Shown here piece after piece: positions 21,467 to 32,663 of a stretch of 64,000 bases of DNA. Where the stretch lies: the NCBI GenBank assembly GCA_027922465.2, contig BQMF02000437.1, positions 124,001 through 188,000 of the forward strand, read 5' to 3'. The DNA comes from Turritopsis dohrnii (taxonomy: Eukaryota > Cnidaria > Hydrozoa > Anthoathecata > Oceaniidae). A model generated the notes under the pieces. The model did no database searches. It had not been told where the DNA came from and was given only the letters and a program-made list of their open reading frames with translations. Numbering within the stretch: the stretch's first letter is position 1; the number at the start of each line of letters is the position of its first letter. A program made the translations under genes and the position numbers.

Positions 21467-21598
21467 GAAATGATGTTACATGGTCTAGTTGGGCCATCTC
21501 TCCGAAAAAACAATGCGTTTATTTAAGAGGTGTTGGGACAGATATGGACACCGCTTCTTGTGATGAAATGAAATCGTTTGTATGCAGAAATGGCACAG
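21467..21598 (+). CDS. Gene B exon 3: C-terminal CTLD part
   Basis: This 132-nt phase 1-1 exon lies between TTGTTAG and GTCAGT. It encodes GNDVTWSSWA, the QCVYL, ASC and FVC Cys positions, and ends RNGTG. An NGT sequon at the end may be N-glycosylated. The acceptor follows the (AAT)n tail of the LINE fragment by about 25 bases, so its branch point must lie inside or near inserted DNA. Confidence 0.86.
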
Positions 21599-22869
21599 GT
21601 CAGTACTATTTGTAACGTGAAAGTTTCAGTAGAATGATATGGTATGGTATGAGAAAAATGAATAAGTTATAAAATACAGACTGATATCTATTGTAAAGAT
21701 TAAATGAATCACAGAAACTAGGAATTGAACAAGCTTTTTGACATGACATTGGTCGAAAACTAATTCTCATCAAGGCAGGTTTTTCATTCATCGATCACAT
21801 CGACCAAATCGAAAGCAACTTCGTTCTATTTCCCGTCTGCATGATCACGTCTTGAAAGCGCTCAATCGCCCAAATTGTAGCAATAAAAAATCCAAGTGTT
21901 TCTAAAATGGAGGACGGAAGGAGTTTGGTCCACAAAGTGGGAATCAAAACATTTGGCATCTGATAAATAAGATTTTTTTGTGGTCAAGCAGACAGAGATT
22001 TTTCCTTACTTACTTCTTATTTATTCTGCTTTCTTTCTTAGTCCAAAGACATGACACTACCACTCACGCAAGTAAGTTTGATTTCTTTAATGATGATTAC
22101 GATGTCGGATAGGTGTCGTGAACTTTTGGAAACGGAAACATAGGATCTTCAAATTAAAATTACTACTGGCATTTACAGAACTCCCTGAAATTTGCTTAAG
22201 CACTATGTTTAATCCTTTCTCAAACTCTGGAACCAACAGTTACAACTGCGTCTTTTTTAATGAATGTTTATGAACTGAGTATTTGAGAAAAATGAAAAGT
22301 AAGCGAAGGATATACAGAAAAAACACGTTTGGAAAACAAACAACAAATTTAGAGGTTCAACAATACGGTATATTTGCAAAATCAAAGGCAGCTAAATATC
22401 AATTTTACTACGTGAAGGGATAAAGTGGAAGTATTTTATGGACGATGGGCGGTCATTTGTACACCCAATCCAATATTGCATACACATGGAGTATCAAAGA
22501 ATTATTTCGGACGGAAATGAAAGGTTTTCAGCTGATATTAAATCACTTCCTACTCTTTTGAAGTTTGAAACCATATTATGTTTGGTTTTATTGTCTTGCA
22601 CTTTTCATATTGCTTGAAGTGAATAAATATGAATAGATGGGAGTTAACTATATGAATAAATAACATGTAAGCGCATTAGTATCCCGCGTAAAAGTTTTTA
22701 CTGGTTTGAATTTCGGAAACGATGTTTGAAAATCCTGTGTCGAAAATAGGTGACGAAAAATAAAATCGCGAAATTATGCACGGAACGTATAAAAGGTTGT
22801 AGATCTCGAAAAAATGATAAAAAAATATATCATCGATAAAAGGTTATTATATAGTTAAAACGAAAAGTG

Positions 22870-23140
22870 TAAATTATACTGCTGGGCTAACCAAGTGATG
22901 GCATACAAGTTCATTTAAATAGCTAGAGAAAATATAAGTATAAGTGATGCAGTAGACAAACATTCTTGATGTTGGAGCTGAGAAGGACATTGAGAAGGAC
23001 ATTGAGACATTCAGCAATACAACCAACCCACACGTGTACAAACGAACACTCAGACATTTATAATAGAAAACAAAAATAAAAATAAAAATATAACAAAAGC
23101 TTATCTCTTTCACTCTGTTCACAAAATATTGAGAACTTCT
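22870..23140. repeat. Dispersed repeat, U2 copy
   Basis: This is the paralogue of 2480-2760 by unit duplication. Deleted in U4. Confidence 0.5.
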
Positions 23141-23469
23141 TAACGATCTTTTCCATCTTTAATTTCTTTTAAATCCTGGAAACTTTGAAATCTAATATGG
23201 CATTTTGAATACGTGCACTGTATGTTCGCTTCATGTATTGATTTCATGTAAACTTATGCACGAAGTGTACAGTTTTTGGGGACACGACCATCGATTGGTT
23301 TTTCAAACACCTCGCATACGCGATTTGAATTACATCATGCTTTCTGTTTCAAAGCGCTAAATACATATGTTTTTCATCAATTTTAAAAAATTTGTGTATA
23401 GACCGCCAAAATTGATGTTTTAAATAAAGATAACGTAATTAAACTTCGTCATTAATATGGTGTTAATTG

Positions 23470-24956
23470 GTCAGCGCGAAGCAGCTGATCTTTCATTAGC
23501 GTTTGTCCTTCCGTCCGTTATTCCAGAATTTTTGTCCGCAGTTCTAGCCTGGATTCCTCATTGAAGGCTGATATCACTAGAGGCTGTTTACTAATCGTGG
23601 CTTAATTTAGGTTTTTCAGGTAATTTATAATTACAGCTATTTTATCAGGGTGAGTGCGGCTTCAAATTAAAACATGAGTTTAATAAGTCCGTCACAGATA
23701 TCGTTTTGGAAATAAAAGCTAAAGGAAGGGTTATTTTTCACCAGAGAAGTAAAGGGATGGTATGGTAATATTATCACCGTATACTATAATTCTTGAACCT
23801 GTTTGTATACTGTTCAGTTAGATTTTGTGTTTTGTGCTATATTGGTCACACATTGAGATAGAGAGAGCTCTGCTGCCTCCAAAATGACCTCCTACATTCA
23901 GTACATCGGATATGTGTTATTTTTTATGTATTCGTGCAAATGTGTCCATCAATATAGTCGAGTTTTCAATGTTACTTTACCCTTTCTAAAATAAAAATTA
24001 TAAAATGAGAAATTTATCTAGTCATCCACACAAAAATAAACAGACAACATCTTGAAGTTTATAAAGCATTTAAATACTCATCATGTAAGTGTAATGTAAT
24101 GTAGTATTTATCAAGCAAAAGAACGAAATATATATGTTTATAAACTCTACATCCCTTTTTCAACATTTTAATGAATAAAATACCTATGCATAGTCATTTA
24201 AGCAGAAAAGCTGTTCACATATTTAAAAAGTCTTGTCATTTTTGTTTTCAATTTTGTCACGTATTTTTTAATTGTTTTTTACACTCTCTCTGCATGACCA
24301 GCAGTCTCTTTTGATTTTTTAATCTTAAATATGGCATCACCACTCTTCATACAAGCACTTGTATATATGTTGTTGTTTTTTTAATATATCAGTTATCTTT
24401 GTAATGTGTGTGAAACGTTTGTTTTTGAACTCTTGTCTTGTCACTTTGAACTCTTTGTTATCATTATGGTCTGCATGAAATTTACTTCAGAAGTATACTC
24501 TAAACATTTTTAAAGAATTGGTTACTTCTTTTGATTTTAATACAAGCCTGTTTTATTCGCAATCCGATTTTATTCAATTCACTTCAAAGATAATCCCATT
24601 TGTTTCATTGTAAAGACGTCCTTAAATATAGCATACATAAAACTGAACACAAAACTCAACGAGACATTGATAAGTGTTTGATATGCTTTGTATCTTTAAT
24701 TTCTAGATAAACATTTTTTTGAATTAAGTTTTGTTACAATGACACAGGTACATGGACACAATTTTGAGAGCACACCTGTTTGGTTTTTATCATTGAATGT
24801 CTTATTCCCACTATTACATCACTATTACTTCAGTTATCTCATGAATTCCTATTTTGACCTTCCTGGAACAAAAACGTGATTACTCCATTCTGCTTCACAG
24901 TCAAACATTTTTCAACTTTGGCAAAAGTGCTGACCTTCAGGCCTCTTGGCCTCTTG
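23470..24956. mobile_element. U2-only 1.49-kb insertion, unclassified
   Basis: U1 and U4 read through this point without it (GTTAATTGACTTTT). The insert begins GTCAGCGCGAAGCAGCTGATC-like and ends GCCTCTTGGCCTCTTG; TTG is present on both sides and may be a 3-bp duplication. GGTCAGC at the start is inverted as GCTGACC 25 bases before the end. No coding capacity and no long terminal repeats. Confidence 0.6.
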
Positions 24957-25523
24957 TTGACTTTTATAAAATTGATAGTGCAAATTGTTGATAAAAATTG
25001 CATTTTCTTACTTCCCTGATGTTTTCTTCCAAAACTTTAAAAATATTCAAAAAGTTTCTTAAGTTGTTTTCCTATAAAAATTGACTTTATTACAACAAAA
25101 ATAAAAGTTATTCCCATTCAAAGTTTGATTTTTTTTAAGAGACAAACTGTAGTGAAAATTGCACGGACTCATAAAACGTTAAAAAAAAGTTTATTTGTTT
25201 GTGTGTCAACAGTTATTGCACAATTGCGTGATTAGTTTTTTGTTGTGCATTTCTAATTGATGATTATAAAAATACTGAATATATCCAGGTAAAAACATCC
25301 ATAAGTTTTGAAATACCAATTTTTACTACCTTAATGATACCTTTTTGGAAAGCTTGGGAAAATATTTACCTTATGGCATAAAAATCTTAACGAACCAACA
25401 AACATTTTTAATGTTATTTCATAAAAATATTAGCTCTATTATACTTTAGAAATACTTTTGGAAGTTATTTTGGCTGTTTTATGTTGAAAACTTCCTAATT
25501 CAATCTTTAATTCTATCTTTATA

Positions 25524-27697
25524 TGTTACACCAGTAAATGTCGCAATCAACAGTAAATGTCGCAAAGTCGCCAGTAAATGTCGTAAATCAACGTTAAATG
25601 TCGCAAACCCTACAGTAAATGTCGCAACAGCAGATGTCGCACCAAAATCGATGATCAACAGTAAATGTCGCAAGATAGAAAACACTTGACCACATCAACT
25701 TATCAATGATAAATGTCGCCATACGTTACAACAACTGTTCCAAAGTTCAAAAGAAATGTCTGAATTTTCTTCAACAAATATTACTGGTCAGATAACTAAG
25801 GGAAAGAATGAACATAGGAAAGGGATTATAGAAAAGTTTTTCCTCATACAAAAATAATGCAAACAAGATGCCCTTGCAGGCATAAGGATTTCTGCAAAAT
25901 CAGCTGAAGTATGAAAAAAGAAAGACTATGACATTCTTGAAATTTAAGAAAAGTTTAATCCATAATATATATTTATGAAATTTCTGATCATGTACTCCCC
26001 AAAAATCTGGAAAAAACATAAATGTCACTATGCAAAACTTTATCTGAATGACAAGTTCTTTATTTTGGTGGTACGAAATGATATTAAGGATTCAGTGATC
26101 AATTCAGATAAGACAATGAGTATGCACGTAAGTCATTGTAAATGTTATGAATTTAATACGTCTTGTCAATCTTCCTAACAGAATTCCTAATTCAGAAGGA
26201 GAAAAAGGAAAGCATAGATTTTAATGATACGAAATACACCTATATACATACAAAATCAACATACATAACTGAAAACAGAAATTTGTGCTTTAATTTGAGT
26301 AACAATATGTCATTGCCATCTTTTTAATTTAAAAGCATGCATTACCAGAACTAAATTTCATGAAAAGATTATAAAAATTTATTCAGAAACTTAAAAAACA
26401 ATAAATTTTCAATTACGTATACACGCCAGGGCATCATGAAAGCATAACTGACACAATACGAACCTTACATTAACTTCTAATAAACTTAATGAACAAAATA
26501 ACATCAAATTCATATGCTTTCAGATATCACAGTGATTACGTATGTACGGTCAATCTTCCTAATTACGAAAAGACTTCCCAAACACAAAAAGTAAACAAAG
26601 ATTAGGATTATGAAAAATATGACCTAAACTTAGCTACCAAAATTAGCAAACATAACTGAAAACAGAAATTTGCGTTAAAAGATGTCCAGTATATAGAATT
26701 TACAGACAATCAAGGTAAGTTTCAATTTGCTATCGTAAATAGTAAGTCCCCATTCCTAATTCAGTAATTGATAATACAGCCAAGAACTATACAAGTATAC
26801 AATAGGCTAAAATAGCTAGAGAAACATCAAACATAAAATGAGATGCACAGCCACAGACAGAGGGTAACAAGACATTAATTGTATGTTGTTGGAGCTGAAG
26901 AGGAAACTGAGCTGAGCTGTATGTATCCAGAGCTCAAAAAGCACTACAGCCCACACATGAAACAAACAGTATTTTGCATCTAGAAAGGCTTAAAAAAATC
27001 GCAGACATTTTGCAAAACATAAAAGCTGCACACACTGTTTTCACAAAACATTGAGAACTTGTTTTTAGAAAAGAATGAACGTAGTAGAATCATTGCAAGA
27101 TAATTATAAATTTCTACCCTTTACTTTCGGTTTTGGAAGTGCAATTCTTCTTACTTTTGGAAATTTAAAGTTTCTTAGGCCGCGCTGTGGTATACCATTA
27201 TGCGAACGGCGTGCAAATGTAAAGTCGAAAAATACCCGGATGATCACATGGCGGAAATAATCAAGCCAATAAACTAAGCGCTATTAAAGTTTATTAGCAC
27301 CCTTTCGTAATAGTGGCGCTTTATGCACCAATGAAGATTAAGACGGCGTAAAAAATCGCTAGGTTTGGATAGTAAGATGAAAACAGAAAAACACGGACGA
27401 TCGTAAAGTATTTCTTGCTTTGCAGAAATCCAAAAATTCAACTTCACTGTAGTCTCAAAACAGCTGTAATAAATACCACTTTCTGACGATTTATTCAAGC
27501 TTTGCGTGTAACGTTTTACTTGTTCCTAAGTTAATGCTCTCTAACAGAAATAATAATAGAGAGAAATTTTAAAGCGATAAAAAATGCCACATTTATTGTT
27601 GATTATTATAAGTTTCTGTGCGACATTAACTGTTGATTTTAACGTTAAAGAACGAACATGATTTTTCTTTGGTTTGCGACATTATCTGTTGAATTTT
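25524..27697. mobile_element. Element with subterminal AAATGTCGCA repeats, long version
   Basis: The left array (25530-25720) and right inverted words (27619, 27675) match the U1 element 3448-4055. An extra interior of about 25857-27433 contains a diverged copy of the intron-3 repeat (26790-27070) and short frames without recognised domains. Either U1 lost this interior or U2 gained it. Confidence 0.55.
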
Positions 27698-28171
27698 CCA
27701 TTTGGTTGTAATATTACTTAATAATAGTGTTAAGGTCAAAACACTCATGAAAGTCATCAATCCATGCATTTTCTTTCATTAAATGATTTCAATTCACTTC
27801 TACCAAGTATTTTATTCTCCATGTGAACATAACTCATAATTTGGTAATTGTGATAGACCTATTCTCTCATAAACATTTCCAACAAGAAATGATTAGATAA
27901 AGTTATTCATAAACCTTGAAAATTAGCCAAAAGCAATTTCCTCTTGGGCTGAACCGAAAAATGTTCATAAGAATATAAAGAAGAATCAACGAAAATATAT
28001 AATTTTGCAAAACATAACAGAGTTATTTGGTTGTATAACATTTCATAATATCAAATAAAATTTATAAAGACATGACTGAAATTTCTTGAGATTTTTTCTT
28101 TTATTTCATTTTCTTTAAGTTGTTTACTCGTTACAGACATTTGCATAATAACATTCTTCATATTCTTTCAG

Positions 28172-28249
28172 TTTTGCATCAGGTTTCGTCTTCCTCATCT
28201 GTGAAAAGTTCATCATTTGTACATGGCATGATGGCAGCCTCAAGCATAG
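28172..28249 (+). CDS. Gene B Ser-rich linker exon (hybrid of gene A copies 1 and 2)
   Basis: This is a 78-nt phase 1-1 exon. Its upstream intron matches the one before gene A exon 4521, while its downstream intron matches the one after exon 5005. Gene B therefore has a single exon where gene A has two. It encodes HQVSSSSSVKSSSFVHGMM; Phe replaces Val relative to gene A. Confidence 0.72.
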
Positions 28250-28691
28250 GTGACATTTCATTAAGCCGTTCCCATAACAATGTTATTTTGATGATGAATT
28301 TGAGGGGTATCTATGAATAACTATGACGAGTCTTGAAAGACCCAAAGAAACGAGTGAAAATTAAACTTTCAGACTATTTTGAAGCTCATCTTATGGTGAA
28401 TATGCTGGCAAAGATCTTTTCAACTGCCAACGTAATCTTTGGAAATAAGGGTTCAAGATAAAGGAATTATCCATTGAAAATGTTCCTAAGAAAAAAACAA
28501 TTCAGATTTTTGTTCTGCTTAGTCTTGCACATCATAATTCTTTTTCTTTAAAACAATTTAGCTACCTTCATGAAAAACAAAATTAAGCAGTTAATATTAT
28601 TATGTTGGACATAAATTATTAACATGAAAATTAATTAACATTTATCCATGCTAGGCATGTGAATAATATTACATTCTTCATTTTCTTTCAG

Positions 28692-28769
28692 TTATGCAGG
28701 AAGTTTCGTCTTCCTCGTCTGTGAAAAGTTCATCAGTTGTACATGGCATGATGGCAGCTTCAAGCATAG
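28692..28769 (+). CDS. Gene B Ser-rich linker exon
   Basis: Counterpart of 5525-5602; 78 nt, phase 1-1, flanked by TTTCAG and GTAACG. The Ser-rich sequence is the same. Confidence 0.72.
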
Positions 28770-29366
28770 GTAACGCATTATTAAACTGGTCCAGTAGCAA
28801 TAGAGTTTTCATGACCATTTGATTATGACCAAAATAGATGGTAAGTATTGTCTGTCAAAATAAGGCTCATCATGCCCTAAAGAGATATTAATTAACATAA
28901 AAGCCCTTGCCACCTTTCATTTTGCTAGTTTCAAATTTTTGTTTTTTGAGAACATGAACTTCAGAATATCTTAACAAACATTTACCGAAGATTTTTACCT
29001 CTTCACTGCATGAAACCCAAACATTTTGATTCCAGGAAAGGAAATAAGGAAGTATATATAGTATATACCTACTACATATATATTATGAATCTGCTGTGCG
29101 TGGTAATTACTAAAATTTGTAACGAAATTATCTTGTCTTTTCACCTGTCAGAAAGTGGGATGAGTGGTGGGGTTGGTTAAGGTTAAGGTTCAAAAATGCT
29201 AATTACTTACTTACATTCCAATGGAACCATTTGCAAAACCGTGGAGTTATGACATGTAGAGGTCCTGTTGATGATAAACATTCAATATCAAATTTTATTT
29301 ACATAAATTATTCAGTAACATTAAATTTGAAGCGTACTTTAGGATTTATTATTCATTCTTCTTCAG

Positions 29367-29432
29367 TTTTACATCAGCCTTCACCTTTCTCATCAGCCAT
29401 ACAACAAGGGATGATGGCAACTACAAAGACAG
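29367..29432 (+). CDS. Gene B linker exon (22 codons)
   Basis: Counterpart of 6200-6265; 66 nt, phase 1-1, ends MMATTKTG. The upstream frame is open as in U1 (from about 29159). Confidence 0.7.
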
Positions 29433-29791
29433 GTAACTAGGAACAAGTGTTATAACAACAATGCTTCAATGTGTTATTATGGCTGAACAGAGGTTATATC
29501 ATATACGTATGATCTGCTGACACTTTCATTTCGTTGTATGATCTGTCGCGATTGCAAGAACATTACCTTACTTGTATTAATATCCGCGCTGTATTAAAAT
29601 TCGCGCAGACCTTGGGTGCGCGAAATTTAGATACGATACGCGCGAATAGCTTTCGGGTTGGAAATTTTTGGTTCATGTAAAAATCTCAAAATCTAAGTCT
29701 AAAATATTTATAGAGGGTAGAGAACATAAATAGACGTATGCTTTATAGGTATTTTAGATCACTACATGACTTTTTCTTCTAAAAAATAAAT

Positions 29792-30031
29792 CTAGGGTGC
29801 TACAAAAAAGTCGTCTTTTTCATCTTCTTCAACTTTAATAACCAATGCAATTTTTTCCGGCTCAAGGTAATTCTCAAGCACAAAGCTTTTCATTCTTCGA
29901 AAAATTTCTAAGCTTCCTTTTCCTTTACCAATACATAGTTTAGTAGGTATTTCCAGGCCACCTTGAGGTAAAGGACTTCTACGAAGCTTCTTCATTCGAA
30001 CTGTTGCATCAAAGCAAGCAAGCATACTCAA
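29792..30031 (-). CDS. Open frame inside the pogo-like remnant, unknown
   Basis: This 79-codon minus-strand frame contains IPTKLCIGKGKGSLEIFRRM and an acidic end (EEDEKDD). No domain is recognised. Its start overlaps the plus-strand transposase fragment, and most of it lies in the part deleted from U1. It may be a second gene remnant of the element or chance. Confidence 0.25.
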   Translation of the reverse strand: MSMLACFDATVRMKKLRRSPLPQGGLEIPTKLCIGKGKGSLEIFRRMKSFVLENYLEPEKIALVIKVEEDEKDDFFVAP

Positions 30032-30173
30032 GCCTCTACATGCCCGCTGGGTGACACAATACTACGACCACATTCGCACAAACAAAGATGTTGTGAAAAA
30101 CGGATGGAAAAGATCGGGAATTACCGATGCTCTTGATACAAAAAGTTCCATAGAGGATCCACTTGAAAACTGA
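30006..30173 (+). pseudogene. C-terminal fragment of a pogo/Tigger-like DDE transposase
   Basis: The frame reads LKPLHARWVTQYYDHIR, VVKNGWKRSGITDAL, IEDPLEN, then TGA. The layout resembles the tail of DDE_1 transposases (an LKPLHA-W start, then an NGW-..GI-.DAL word). The catalytic triad is not present. Confidence 0.5.
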
Positions 30174-30628
30174 GATACGAGTTCATCAATGAGTTTTTGA
30201 TATTTTATACTTGTAAGACAATAACTGTTGTCCCTTTGTAAGACAACTTTTAATCAAATTATTGAATAATATTGTTTTACGAAGATAAATAAATTTACAT
30301 CAAAAGGCTTCTAACCATGTTGAGGGAAAAAATTGTTGGGGAACTGGGTAAAATCGTAATTTTTGGGTGCGCGAATTTAAAACTGAGCGAATATCTCCAC
30401 TTTGGGGTGCGCCAATTAAAATCGCACGAATTTAAAACTGAGCGAAAAATAGTACAACTTTAATTCAAATACAAGTTAGGTATGTAAGAAAATGTTTAAT
30501 TTAGGTTTGACATCGTGTCACACAATAAAAACTGAAGTAACGCAATAACAACAGGAGGCAACATTTATTATTTCACTGTTTTTCGATTCCTTATACGTCA
30601 TCTGTTTTCTGTGTCCACTTTGTTTTAG

Positions 30629-30703
30629 CCCCGCTTGTTCGAAGTTCTATTTCCTCTTCGATTTCGCCACTGGAAATGAAACCTACACATACAGACGGAG
30701 CAG
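30629..30703 (+). CDS. Gene B linker exon (25 codons)
   Basis: Counterpart of 7064-7138; 75 nt, phase 1-1, with TTTTAG acceptor and GTAATA donor. It ends HTDGAG. Confidence 0.68.
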
Positions 30704-31661
30704 GTAATAGTCTCAGATATCGAAAGATGTCAAAGCACACAAATGAGTTAATGCAGATAATGATACTTTACGAACGAAGCTGATACTCCATTAACAATTT
30801 TCATACTAAATCTATAAGACCACCATTGTGTTATTGAGAAGATCATTTTCGCGGTGACATATTGAGGTGACAATTGAATAGAGCAGATTTTTAGACTTAG
30901 CTTGGTATATTCCTTGTCTTGAAATGAAGATTGGTTTACACGCATAAAGTTTTATTACTTTATTGTCAGAAATTTTCACAGAAAGTGGATTTCGCAGAAC
31001 TTACTTTCGCGGATGAACAAAAATTATTGTTATAAATTAAAAATAGCAATTGTTTCGAAGATTCATCATGCTTTTTCAGTTCATTTTTAATTCATTCATA
31101 AAGGTAATGTTTGATCATTAAAGAAAATTTTACATTTCGCGGTTCATTAGCTATTTAAAAAAAATTTGCGGAAAAATTTTTGCACTTTGAAAAATATAGA
31201 ACGTAGTTGTGGGAAATGGTGATGAGGTGACGACATGGTAAGAAACTTCAATCCTGTCTTAGTTAAAATTTAAGTAAGTAAGTAACGGGAGTTTTTAGTC
31301 CTTGGGCTTCCATCCGTAATGGTTGGTTCTTCCGCCCGCCGACTTGCCGATTTACCGCCAGAGATACGTATAGCATTGCTCAAAGGTACTAACCACTACA
31401 CCATCGCTGCACAGTTTTCAAAAATTTCAAAAATTGAAATATCTGTGAAATATTACTTCCAGTCGAGGTCACTGAAATTCCAATACAGCATCCGTACTTT
31501 GGGTTTTCAAATATGTCAAAGTTACGACCTGGGTTTTTGCCTTGTTGTCCACTTATCAAATGGAGATCATATGTTTCTACCTACATGGGGTACAATTTTC
31601 CGAGGGGCAATTATTCAATGCGGGACATTTAATGGCTGATGGGATGGCTATCGTCTCGAAT

Positions 31662-31682
31662 GGGGTGGGGGTGGGGGTGGGG
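31662..31682 (+). other. Potential G-quadruplex before the PAN exon (U2)
   Basis: Four G runs of four or five are separated by single T, 128 bases before the PAN exon, in the same position as at 8471. Confidence 0.55.
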
Positions 31683-31810
31683 TAGAGATTTTTCAGGGGG
31701 GATTTTCCTAGAACCCTTTTCCTTGGGTAGTTGCTCTTGCAATGCAATCCTAAAATATAAAAGCAAGACATCTTTGCACCATATTCAGTATTTTTTTATT
31801 TATTTTTCAG

Positions 31811-32046
31811 CAAAACTTAACGGACGCTTGTACATTTCATCGAATGAACGCACCAACAAGAAATTAAAAGCATCGATAATTCGTAAAGAAAAGCGAGCAA
31901 TCAATCACATGATCTGTATGAACATGTATTGTGATAAAGATAAAGATTGTGAGAGTGTCAACTATCACGCAGAAACTAAAGAATGTGAGCTTCTATCGAG
32001 GAAATTTACTGCTGGTAAAGACACTCTTGAATCAGCGACAGGTTGA
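31811..32046 (+). CDS. Gene B terminal PAN/Apple exon with premature stop
   Basis: It is identical in layout to 8621-8880, with all four visible PAN Cys. However, the Trp codon of the closing GWTYFE strand is TGA at 32044-32046. The last eight residues, up to the ancestral TAA at 32068-32070, are lost. The loss removes the final strand of the domain and may unfold it. Because the exon is terminal, nonsense-mediated decay is not expected. Confidence 0.82.
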
Positions 32047-32519
32047 ACATACTTTGAAGCAATGAATTAACATGTTTGTTCAGTTGCACTTATCACTAGA
32101 ATAACGTAGAGGACAATTCACAGATAAGAGGCTGTTAACTGTATCTAGCTTTGTTCCACAACATTCCCATAGATGAACCTGAGAAAGTAAAGTCCACATT
32201 ATTATAATTTGTATGTGACGTTGTTAATGAAAATCCAATCCATAACAGTTAATAGAAGAGATTTTCGTGCTACTTTTTAAAATAACCTTTCGTATGCTCT
32301 TAGTAAGCGAGGTATTTATGGCGTCTATATGTATTTGATCTTGCCAAATAACTTCTCAGTTTTTTGTTCCATCCAAGTGAAATAGATTTTCGTATTGTTG
32401 TGTTGGTTTCTTTATTGTTGGTGTTTTGTTTTTTTGTTTTTTTTATATAAACAAGTTGACTAGGTTTTTTAAGCACAGCATAAATGTCATGCTAAAATCT
32501 ATTTCTTTATTTATATTTG

Positions 32520-32663
32520 CAGGGACCACGGAGCAAAATTTTCATTTGAGTGGAGGGGTGAGCTCACTACTTGGGGCCAAGAAAATTTTCCGAATTTTAT
32601 TGGATAAGAATGGCTAAAACTGTAATAAACCCTAAACTGACAAACCCTGCTCTGCGGTCCCTG
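32520..32663. mobile_element. Small hAT-type MITE, U2 copy
   Basis: CAGGGACCACGGAGC and its inverse GCTCTGCGGTCCCTG bound 144 bases. Same site as in U1, so the insertion is older than the unit duplication. Confidence 0.62.

Larger units (their letters stand above)
21599..28171. other. Intron 3 of gene B
   Basis: This 6.6-kb intron is twice the length of its gene A counterpart. It holds the repeat at 22870-23140, the U2-only insertion 23470-24956, an insertion at about 25315-25518 with no recognised content, and the long AAATGTCGCA element 25524-27697. No exon or credible open frame was seen. Confidence 0.6.
29564..30482 (+). mobile_element. Pogo/Tigger-like DNA transposon remnant, U2 copy
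   Basis: The ends TACCTTACTTGTATT (29564-29578) and the inverse of TACCTAACTTGTATT (30468-30482) are imperfect inverted repeats. The interior has CGCGAATT words and a transposase C-terminal fragment. It is 919 bp, far shorter than an autonomous element. It lies in the intron between linker exons 29367 and 30629. Confidence 0.58.
13422..32046 (+). other. Gene B: CTLD-linker-PAN lectin gene (span)
   Basis: Exons: 13422-13634, 19452-19499 and 21467-21598 (CTLD), 28172-28249, 28692-28769, 29367-29432 and 30629-30703 (linkers), 31811-32046 (PAN, premature stop). All junctions are phase 1. The CTLD totals about 131 residues, with an extra N-terminal Cys pair (long form). It has the WVGL and WNDG signatures, but no EPN or QPD and no site-2 WND, so classical Ca2+-dependent sugar binding is unlikely. 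The 5' exon is not identified. Gene B has one linker exon fewer than gene A. Its transcript could also end at the intact PAN exon at 39520. Confidence 0.82.
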
